A stretch of 64,000 nt of DNA, from positions 3,461,733 through 3,525,732 of the forward strand of contig NC_089175.1 of assembly GCF_947507565.1 (NCBI RefSeq). The letters are read 5' to 3'. Below, piece after piece: positions 34,515 through 43,845 of the stretch. A model generated the notes under the pieces. That model searched no databases. It was not told the DNA's origin and worked only from the letters and a program-made list of their open reading frames with translations. The stretch comes from Oscarella lobularis. Taxonomy: Eukaryota > Porifera > Homoscleromorpha > Homosclerophorida > Oscarellidae. The stretch's first letter is position 1, and each line of letters begins with the position of its first letter. The translations under genes were made by a program, and so were the position numbers.

Positions 34515-36198
34515 ATGAGAGGCTTCGGCTACTTTTGTTTGCTTTTTAATTTCGTCGCATTTTCAGAGCCCGGTTTGGCATATGTTTATTATAAAGAGTT
34601 TCATTAAATTAAATTTAATGTAGTTCAACGTTCGGCGAATGTCGGAGACGATTCCGGTTCCAGTACTGATTTGTTCGCTTTTCGTGGAGATAGCGTGACA
34701 TTGACGTACACTTCTCGCGTCGCAGCTCAATCCGTAACTTTTGGGTGGTTTGTAAGCCTTGGAGGCAATTCGACGACTTTATCTGCTGTTCCGAACGCTG
34801 CTCGATTCTCCGCGAGTACTTCTGGTCTAACTACAATGCTGGAGTTTGACTTTGACGCGTCGATTCCGGACGGATCGTCATTTCGTCCTCTGGTCACTGT
34901 CACGACTGTAACTAATGGTATTCCGTCTTCGTCATCGTCGTTTGCCGGATCAGTCATCGTAAAACTCGGAGGTACGATACGTACTTTGATTCACTGCACG
35001 TGTGCGCATCCAACGTGTTTAGTAATTCCCAAACTTCAACTTGACCGTATTTCTTATGGGATTGCCGAGGGAGACCCAATTCATATTTCTGTGAACGTCA
35101 TTGAAGGAAGACCGGATCCAAATGTTACACTCTTAAACACAACTCACGATCATTCGCTAATGCTCGTGAATCTGAGTTCAACTCTCTATCAAATTAGGAC
35201 GACGAGCGCGTCTATTTCTGATAGCGGAGTTCATAGGATTGAAGCAATGAATGTGGTTGGAAGAGATTCAATAAATTTCACACTGATAGTTCATGGTAAG
35301 TGGCATGAAATTTGGCGCATAAGAGAAACTTTTTTGCAGTTCTTAGATTGCTTGACTGTGATGTGTGCAATGCAAAGAATGGAAGCATAGTGAACTGTAT
35401 TTTCATTTCCAGTCCCAAGCCCAAAGTCAATCTCAACAACCAGTTAGCTCCAGTGAAGGAAGTGGCTGGATTTGACAATTACAGTTATGTTGTATCTGTA
35501 ACGATACCTTGGCAACCTCGTAAGTTGATGATAAGCAATGGGTACAGTTCTGCAATTCGGGTAGAATGTGAGTTTTTTTGTAACGTGACAATAAAGAATA
35601 ATTTTTTGTCATAGGCAACGGACCTGTAACTACAGCTGCTTCATCATTGTTTACAGGCAACGGACCTGTAACTACAGCTGCTCCATCATTGTTTACCACA
35701 GGTCAATTCGCTTAGCGGAAGTTAGTTGTACTGGGCAGCATGCATTTGTAGGAAAGAAAGTGACTGAATCGAATGAAATTACTTTTCAGTCACTGTCACC
35801 AAGCAAGACCGAAGGGAGTTGTGAAAGAAATGAAGGTACGTTGTTGTAGATGAGTGGGATACATTTCAAGTGGATATATACGTATAGGCTACATCGCTGC
35901 AATAGCAGTTCTTTCTGTGTTGCTTAGTGCTGCTCTAATTGGAATATTGATTGTTTGGATTTACATGAAACGGTATTGATCTTTATCATTTGATTGATTG
36001 ATCACACCTTTTTTGTAATGATGTAGTGGAAAGAGGAAAGAAGATCTTATTTCAGCAAAAGAAACAGAGAACGAAAAAGACGTTGAAATGCATTCAAGCT
36101 CGCTCTATCAAGATGCATCAAAACTTGCGAGAGTGACAGAAACTCGTGCAAAGGGTAGTGCCATGGCTGAGTATGCTTCAATTTCAGAGACAAAGTAG
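34515..36198 (+). CDS. Ig2: Ig-type membrane receptor with YASI tail
   Basis: Eight exons fit exactly in phase: 34515-34572 (signal), 34624-34971 (V-like domain), 35023-35295 (Ig-like 2), 35340-35567 (domain 3), 35615-35701 and 35752-35835 (stalk), 35888-35972 (membrane helix) and 36027-36198 (tail), giving 444 residues. V-like: DSVTLTY, TFGWF, and SIPDGSSFRP where the usual YxC would be. Ig-like 2: HISVNVIEGRPDPNVTL and SDSGVHRIEAMNVVG, again without either cysteine. Domain 3 keeps CDVC, NCIF and a splice-completed VEC. The helix is IAAIAVLSVLLSAALIGIL. The tail has SSLYQDASKL and AEYASI, an ITIM-like YxxI. The stalk contains a 42-base tandem duplication. Probably a cell-surface recognition receptor; the ligand is unknown. 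Confidence 0.85.
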
Positions 36199-36239
36199 CA
36201 CCAAAGTTCTTGCACTGTAGGTTCGGTTGCAACTTCTTG

Positions 36240-36510
36240 TGGACACGCTTTTCTTTGTAATTGCCTTTATAATCCTCTTTTCCTAATCTTTTCTGAAAAC
36301 ATTGCAACAAAGAAGCAACCGCTGGGGAAGCAGATTTTTCGATGATTCCGTTAACATGTTATTTGCAGCCGCAGAGCAGACAAACTGCGTCCACAGTCTA
36401 TGCTGCGCCGATCCAAGATCTTTTGCAGCGTACAATAAGTGAAGAAAAATTGCGTAGCTTTGCTTTATTCAAATTTAGACTACTGGAATCATGCAAAAGT
36501 AGACGGCATA
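36240..36510. repeat. Conserved 3' intergenic block of the Ig pairs (four copies)
   Basis: Downstream of the Ig2 stop, a block including CATTGCAACAAAGAAGCAAC, then CAGACAAACTGCGTC and GCAGCGTACAATAAGTGAAG recurs after Ig8 (53700-53890), Ig10 (57325-57510) and, in part, Ig12 (61050-61190). The Ig array was therefore duplicated in units longer than the genes. The block has no conserved open frame. Confidence 0.7.
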
Positions 36511-36815
36511 GCTGGAATTACAGATGGAAACGGTATGCCATAGACACCAACCAACCATGCGTGCATTTGTCTGTCTTGCTATTGCTGGTAAAGGAATTTT
36601 TTCGAGTCAGTGCGCAGCGAAAAATGTGATATGTACGGAACTTTTATAGCGCTTGTTGAAACAGCCTATAAGTAGCAAACAATGCCCATATCAAAGCTTC
36701 AGGGCACAAAGAAGAGCAAGAACAATCAAAAACACCACAACCAACAGTGACAGAAAGGAAATACAGAGGCAGCTAAACTCCTAAGTTTCAGACTCTGCGG
36801 CGTCCTGCAACGGCG

Positions 36816-38032
36816 CTACTGGGTGGGTGTATTAACACCCGTTGTGCTAGACATTAAAGGCCTATAAAACTAAAGTGACCTAAAATCGTATTCACCGACT
36901 GGTTGGTGCTGTGGTTGTCGATAAAGTAGGAACAGATTGGTTGCCTATAATGAGAACAATAGTACCTGCAGTTTTACAAAAGAATGACTCACATTCTACC
37001 AGAATTGGAGAACTGTACCCATTGCTTATCATTAATATGTACTGACGAGGTTGCCCAGGTAGAATTACAGGTACGAAATAATTGACAAATCCAATCGCTT
37101 TCTTTACTGAAACTGACTGGTTGTTGAATTTAGCTTCAGTAGGTTCTGGACTAGAACGGAAATTACAGTTCACTGCGCTCCCATTGTTTGCATTGCACAA
37201 ATCACAGTCAAACAATCTGAGAACTGCCAAAAACATGTTTTCTCTCGTGCATCATCTTTCTGTGTCACTTACAACAAACTGCCACAGTGACATTTATTGA
37301 ATCTCTTCCAACTGCATTCATTGCTTCAACCCTATAAACTCCTCTATCAGAAATAGACGTGTTCATTTTTCTGATTTGATAGTGCGTTGAATTCAGAGCC
37401 ACAAACAATAATGCTCGATCAGGAGTTGTATTTGAGAATGTAACACTTGGACTCGGTCTTCCTTCAATGGCATTTACAGCAATACTTATTGGATCCCCCT
37501 CAGAAACCACAACGTTAGAAATACTGTCAAGTATGGGAATTATTATACTACAATAGATTAGCATACGTAGAGTGAATCAGTAGTATTGTACCTCCAAGTT
37601 TTATTGTGACTGATCCAGCAGATGACTGTGATGCAGACGTCATGCCATCAGTTACAATCGTGACTGTGACGTTAGGACGAAATGTCGAACCGTCCGTAAT
37701 TGACGTCGTAAAGTCGAACTCCAGCATTGCTTTAAAACTTTTAGTAATTTTTATGAATCCGGGAACCGTAGACAAAGAAGTCGAATTGCCCCCGACGTTC
37801 ATAAACCATGCAACACCTATTGACAGAGCTGCGCCGTGAAAGGCGTACGTCAGTGTTATCCTATCCCCACGACGTGCGTATAAATCAGTGGAACCATTCT
37901 CTCCGACAACAGCCGAACGTTGAACTAGAGAGACTTTCTATTTTAATCCAATAGCTATGTACTAAACAAACCAGATTCAGAGTATGATGCAATGGTTAGA
38001 AGAGAAACGATGTGGAGATTCGCCAGACACAT
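36816..38032 (-). CDS. Ig3: three-domain Ig-type protein, predicted secreted
   Basis: ATG at 38032 (signal MCLANLHIVSLLTIAS), V-like exon about 37930-37600 (DRITLTY, VAWFMNVGGNSTSL), second Ig-like exon about 37555-37275 (ISIAVNAIEGRPSPSVTF, SDRGVYRVEAMNAVG), domain 3 about 37222-36993, stalk exon ending at about 36894 (GNQSVPTLSTTTAPTSR). The next exon (acceptor CTAG before CACAACGGG) gives RTTGVNTPTQ and a stop, at the same position as in Ig9, Ig11 and Ig13. Further 3' is a hydrophobic stretch related to the Ig1 helix but out of phase. I therefore predict a soluble product. Skipping of the stop exon could still join a membrane segment. Confidence 0.65.
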
Positions 38033-38055
38033 GCTGATCAGAGTGCGCGTGCGCA
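38033..38055. promoter_or_regulatory. Ultra-short divergent spacer of Ig3/Ig4
   Basis: The two start codons are 23 bases apart. The spacer contains AGTGCGCGTGCGCA, almost a perfect palindrome, like the elements before Ig2 and Ig12. Untranslated leaders must be minimal or overlap the opposite coding exon. Confidence 0.5.
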
Positions 38056-39644
38056 ATGAAAGGCTTAGCTTTCTTCGTGTTTCTTAATTCTCTCGCATTG
38101 TCAGAGCCCGGTTGGCATGCATCTACTGCATTCAGCGCTATTAAAACATATCTCTAGTTCAACGTTCGGCTGTTGTCGGAGAGAATGGTTCCACTGATCT
38201 ATATGCACGTTGTGGGGATAGGATAACACTGACGTACGCCTTTCACGGCGCAGCTCAGTCAATAGGTGTTGCATGGTTTATGAACGTCGGGGGCAATTCG
38301 ACTTCTTTGTCTGCGGTTCCCGGATTCGTTGCAACTACTTCTGATCTCAACGCAACGTTGGACTTCAATGTGTCGATTCCAGACGGATCGTCATTTCGTC
38401 CTCTGGTCACAGTCACGACTGTGACTAATGGTGTGCCGTCTTATTCATTTTTTTTTCGTGGATCGGTCACAGTAAAACTCGGAGGTACGATAAGAACTAC
38501 TATTGATCACTGTACGTGTGCGGATCTATTGTGGTATAGTAATTCCCATGCTTGAAAGTATTTCTGATGTTGTGGCTGCTGAAGGAGACCCAATAAATAT
38601 TGCTGTGAACGTCATTGAAGGAAAGCCAAATCCAATAGTTACACTCTCAAAAACAACTCATAATCAATCACAATTGTTTGTGGCTCTGAATTCAACGCAC
38701 TATCAAATCAGAAAGATGAGCGCGTCTATTTCTGATGGAGGAGTTTATAGGGTCAAAGCAATAAATGCGGTTGGAAGCGATGCAATAAATTTTACAGTGA
38801 CGATTTATTGTAAGTGGCGCGGACTTTTGAGGACAAGAAAAACATGTTTTGTGGCAGTTCTTAGATTGGATGACTGTGATTTGTGCAATGCAAACAATGG
38901 GAGCAGAGTGAAATGTATTTTCAGCTCCAATCCTAAGCCCATTGACGTCACGTTTGAAAACCATTCACTGAGTCCAAAGGAGGAAGCGATAGGATTAGGA
39001 TTTGGCAAATATGAAGTATCCGTCATGATACCAGGGCATTCTCATTATTACGCAATTTTAATAAGAAATGGGTATAATCTTTCAATTTTAGTAGAATGTG
39101 AGCCATTCCTATGGTAAATGACATTTATCACAGCTATGATTTGCTCTTATAAATAGGCAACCTTTTTGTGTCTATAGCGCCTACAGTTCCTCCATCAGTG
39201 CTTGCAACAGGTCAATAATTTCTTGCTGTTTTTATGAGCATTATGTTTGTCGTCAGTAGGCAGGAAAACGACTGAAGCAAATGAAAATTCAGAAATCACT
39301 GTCCAGTCATCAAGCAACGCTGCTAAAATGAGTTGCAGAAGATATGAAGGTAGTTTGTTGCATAGGGCGGTGGTAGAAATGATAAACTTCAATTGGCAAG
39401 TATGCAGGCTACATAGCTGCAATAGCAGTTCTTTCTACGTTGTTTAGTGCTGCTCTGATCGGAATAGTAATTCTTTTTGTCTGCCTGAGACGGTATTGAT
39501 GCTCAGAAAGTACTACATATTTAATTTCGTAAATGGTCTAGGAGGAATAGGAAAGAAGATCCGTTTCCTACGAAGGAAAAAGGCCTTGAAATGCATCCAA
39601 GTCCGGTCTACCAAGTTGCCTCAAAGCTGACGAGGGACGACTGA
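38056..39644 (+). CDS. Ig4: Ig-type membrane receptor with truncated tail
   Basis: Same exon plan as Ig2: signal MKGLAFFVFLNSLALS; V-like exon about 38159-38486 (ITLTYAFHGAAQSI, VAWFMNVGG); second Ig-like about 38540-38812 (INIAVNVIEGKPNPIVTL, SDGGVYRVKAINAVG); domain 3 about 38857-39098 (CDLCNANNGSRVKC); stalk; membrane helix at about 39406-39491 (IAAIAVLSTLFSAALIGIVILF); tail from about 39543. The tail keeps SPVYQVASKL but stops after TRDD. The downstream YASI motif of its siblings is lost twice over, since the frame beyond reads MAEKTK in place of MAEYAS. Confidence 0.8.
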
Positions 39645-39649
39645 AGTCG

Positions 39650-40430
39650 TTTAGAGTCAAGGGCAGTGCTACCATGGCTGAGAAGACAAAATACTGTCAG
39701 TGTAGTTTGAAACTTGAACTTTATTTCTTTGTATAGCTGCTTTTAGAACCCTTTCCTTTGAGCTCCTTTTAGCAGACAAGAAAATTAGGATACAAACCTT
39801 GCAGCAAAGTCGCTTTTTACGAACCTACCATAAAGGCTTTTCAAGCGTTTTCTGTCAGTGACGGAGGGCCACAATTTCTTATCGATACATGGGACGTCGC
39901 CATGACATAAACCGCTTTGATTCTTTCTCTTCAGATTCACATTGCAGGGGTGTGGATTCGTCTCGACTCGAATCATCTGAGCAACAATGTAACGCTGCAA
40001 ATCAAAGGCGATTTCCAGTTTTGTTGTAAATAATTGGAAGTTGAACTTTCGTAATTAATTAAGACGCTTCAATGATTTTCGTTTCGCCATCTACCAGGTG
40101 ACTACAGGCAATTCTAATTTTTCAATTAGAACCAGGGAAAGGCTGAGGTGAACCTGACAAGTAACGGGGATTTGCTAAATCTCTACAGAGCGGCTGTCCC
40201 CGCAGATCTCGGAGATGCAGAATGAGAAGTTTAGCTCAATTGGAAAGTAGACGAGTTGATACGTGCAAAGTGCAAACTAGTGTTTAATGTTAGCAGAACG
40301 CTGTTCTACTATACCTGTAGTTGTGCGTTTGAATTTGCCTTCTTCAACGACCGACAGTGCTGCGAGTATTCGCACGATGCTATAAAAGCATTATACCCAG
40401 CAGGCCCAGCTGGCTTTCCCTTAGCAATTC
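39650..40430. other. Intergenic, nothing recognised
   Basis: Decayed 3' flank of Ig4, then unique AT-rich sequence. No exon of the Ig family or other gene was recognised until the Ig5 remnant. Confidence 0.4.
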
Positions 40431-40439
40431 CAACATCAG

Positions 40440-40807
40440 AAATACTATCAAGGTTGTGAATTACTAAACAGCAATCGACGCATCAAATTCGAACTTGAGC
40501 GTTGCATTTGGACCACAATTTAGCATCGAAAAACGGACGGGGTTCGGAACATTGGATAAAGAAGCGGAATCGCCTCCGTCGATGGTAACAAACCATCCAA
40601 TAGAGTCTGCGCTTCGATTTCTGTACGTCAGTGTTACCCTATCTCCACGGAGTGCGTAGATCTATAGAACAAAATTGGAACCGGACTCTCCCGCAATCGC
40701 CGAGCGTTGAACTACAGATAGAGAATCCTTTATCTTGCTCATAAGTGAACAACCAGATTCCAAGTTTGATGCAAGAGAGAAACGATGTAAAGACTCGTTC
40801 CATACAT
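40440..40807 (-). pseudogene. Ig5: remnant of the minus partner of Ig6
   Basis: Minus strand keeps a degraded signal exon (ATG about 40807) and a V-like exon at about 40715-40480 with recognisable pieces (the TTCAACGTTCGG-type exon start at about 40710, the GGTAACACTGACGTAC-type strand and the DASI-type strand). The end of the V exon and all later domains are missing or fused. It shows that the Ig6 locus was once also a divergent pair. Confidence 0.65.
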
Positions 40808-40836
40808 GTGAGAACCATAGAAAATGCGCATGTGCA

Positions 40837-42594
40837 ATGAATCACTTTAGTTTGTGCGTGTTTTTCAGCGTTCTCACCATTTCGCAGACCAGTTTGACGT
40901 GTTACCTCGAGGTGTAGCACTAAAAAATCTCTCTCTCTAGTTCAACGTTCCGTGATTGTCGGAGAGTCTGGTTCCAGTAGGGCTACTGATTTATTTGCCC
41001 TTCGTGGAGATAGGGTGACATTGACATATGTCCATCGCACCGCCGCTCAGTCAGTAACTTTTGGGTGGTTTCTGAGCCTTGGAGGCAGTTCGACTACTTT
41101 ATCTGCTGTTCCGAACCCTGGTCGATTCTCCGCCAGTGTTTCTGGTCTAACTGCAACGCTGGAGTTTGACTTTGACGCGTCGATTCCGGACGGATCGTCA
41201 TTTCGTCCTCTGGTCACTGTCACGACTGTAACTAATGGTATTCCGTCTTCGTCATCGTCGTTTGCCGGATCAGTCATCGTAAAACTCGGAGGTACGATGC
41301 GTACTTTGATTCACTGCACGTGTGCGCATCCAACGTGTTTAGTAATTCCCAAACTTCAACTTGACCGTATTTCTGATGTGATTGCCGAGGGAGACCCAAT
41401 TAATATTTCCGTGAATGTCATTGAAGGAAGACCGAATCCGAATGTTACACTCCTAAACGCAACTCGTGATCAATCACTAATGCTTGTGGCTCTGAATTCA
41501 ACTCTGTATCAAGTCAGGAAGGCGAGCGCGTCTATTTCTGACGGAGGAGTTTATAGGATTGAAGCAATGAATGCAGTTGGAAGAGATTCAATAAATTTCA
41601 TGGTGACAGTTTGTTGTAAGTGGCATGGAATTTGGCACACAAGAGAAATGTCACGCGTAGTGTTTTTGAACAGTTCTTAGATTGATTGACTGTAATTTGT
41701 GTAATGCAAACAGCGGAAGCACAGTGGACTGTACTTTCAGTTCCAGTCCAAAGCCTATTGAAGTCAAGTTCAACAACCTGTCGCTGGTTCCAATAAGGGA
41801 AGCAGACAGATTTGACAATTATGTCATAGCTGTAACAATACCTGGGCAACCTCGTCCCTACACGTTGATCATAAACAATGGATACTGTTCTCCCGTTGCG
41901 GTAGAATGTAAATCATTTCTTCTGTAAAATAGCTACTTTCAACCTTGTTTTATTATAGGCACCCCTTCATCACACCCTACCACTGAAGGACCCACTTCAA
42001 GTAGTAACTGGTTATAAATAATGCCCATGCGTTTTTTGATGTTTTTTCTGCTGTAGCAAGTTTTTCAAGCAAGCCTGGTTATAGTACAACGCCGCCACCT
42101 ACAGCACTACCTTCCAGTGCATGTTTTTCTGATTTTCGCTTACTGTAATAATTAACTATTTTCCTATAGGTGTCATTGCACTTGTAGCCGGGTGTGCGGC
42201 TGGTGGTGTAGGTCTGATTGCTCTTTTGCTACTCCTTCTCTGCCCTATCAATCTATCATGCCGACGATGTTTGCAAGGAAAATGCTGCCGATGCTGTTTC
42301 AAGTGCTACAATGGCTGCTGTAAATATTACAACCCACATCCTGTACATGCAAAAGAAATTATTTAGGTAATGACGAATCTGATGAACAAAACAAGATGCC
42401 TCCACAGTAAGTTTCCCAACTTGTACACAGTAATGGCTTTCAAGCTTTCTGCTAGAAAAAACTCTGATGCAAATTCGGATGTTCAACTTCATCCAAGCCC
42501 ACTCTATCAAGCTTCCTCGAAAATAACCGAGCATACTACCAAGGCTACTACTGCTGGCATGCCTGAATATGCCACCATTTCAGAAGCGATGTAG
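40837..42594 (+). CDS. Ig6: Ig-type receptor with Cys-rich juxtamembrane segment and YATI tail
   Basis: Signal MNHFSLCVFFSVLTIS from 40837; V-like exon about 40942-41294 and Ig-like 2 about 41346-41617, both nearly identical to Ig1/Ig2; domain 3 about 41675-41907 (CNLCNANSGSTVDC); two stalk exons (about 41959-42001 and 42058-42118); helix exon about 42169-42315 (AAGGVGLIALLLLLLC, then SCRRCLQGKCCRCCFKC). A short acidic exon and a final exon (about 42450-42594) carry SPLYQASSKI and PEYATISEAM. The helix and Cys cluster belong to the Ig1/Ig7 type, the last exon to the Ig2 type, so this gene mixes modules. The Cys cluster may be palmitoylated (inference). Confidence 0.8.
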
Positions 42595-42599
42595 CGCCA

Positions 42600-43840
42600 A
42601 GTTTGTGATTCATTCTTTTTGTATGACTGATATTGTCTGATCTTGTTGTCTGTGTCTGACTAGTAAACTGTCCATTATTCAATGGTGGAACGATCGGCTC
42701 AGTCTTGGTCGTGTAAATGAATGATTTATCTTCACGTATAGCTCCCTTTACTCGTGTGACAGCTTCCTCTACTCATTCTGATTCTGTTGGAGAGCAAGAA
42801 CTACGCACTCTTATATTACGTACCATCCATGCCCGGTGGCGTTGGGTCGTCGTCGTGCCGGTTTGACGATAATTCACTTCGAAGCGGTGACGGTCCATAC
42901 ACGTAGAAAACTGACAGGGCCACCGGCACATGACAACAACCGTCGGTGGCAGTCATCGACCAAGACTACGATACAGAAGCAAGGACTCTAGAGAAACCGT
43001 AGTAGAAGACGTAGAAGAGCCGTGTGGTTTACGCTTTGTGGCTTGTGCGCGACACTGCGCGTGCGTCGTTGAGGTTTGGATCTCGCAAGCTATGTCCTTC
43101 ACACTCGGGCTTGCTAGTTTTCCACTTCCATACGTTGAGAATGCTCTATGGTAAACAGGTGGGAGAGGTAGAACGTGATTGCTATATCGATCAACTCGTC
43201 TGCTGATTAGCCAGTCTTTTCGGTGCACATCTGTGTAGAAGGCCACATTTCTGGACAGCGATTACAACTCACTGGCCCAGGCTGCTGTGACAGTGCGTGT
43301 ACAGTCTGGGTGTAGCTACACGTCTCATGCAGTTTGTCAGCCGCACAACCGGCTGACAGAAGTTATAGTCTTTTTTCCTGTAGTTTGGTGTCAGCTTTCT
43401 TCAACAAGGTGGAAGCACTCCGTGCCAAACACAGTCTCACTGCTCCTCTTGCCGCAAGGTACGGCATCCGGTCGTCGTCACCGGTACAGGCGACCACATA
43501 ACACGCCCTGTGACACGCCCGTACTGAGAATGCGCCACTCGGGGGAAATTCTGCTCCCTGTATGCTTAAATTGAAGCGGTGCTTAGCAATACATAGAAAA
43601 TCATCCCGAACCAATCCCCAACTTGCTTGGGGAAATCCCCTTTCCTAATTAGCTGCTAATAGGATTACCTGGTAATTAATAGGTTTTCGCTATGAACGAC
43701 TCCAATGCTGTGGCAAGCGCTCGGCCCAACAGTGTGTCACGTAAAGAGGGTACTAGAGTATCAGGCCCGCGAACGCAGCCTCGCTCAAAGGTGTTCTTAG
43801 ATTGAATTGTGGGCTCTTTTGTCAGAACTTGACATTACAA
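42600..43840. other. Intergenic insertion between Ig6 and the GTPase gene, unrecognised
   Basis: More GC-rich than the Ig genes (about 42820-43580), with partly self-complementary stretches (CCGGTGGC near 42835 and GCCACCGGC near 42918). Open frames are short and domain-free. It might be a non-autonomous mobile element, but I could not find its ends. Confidence 0.25.
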
Positions 43841-43845
43841 TCAGC

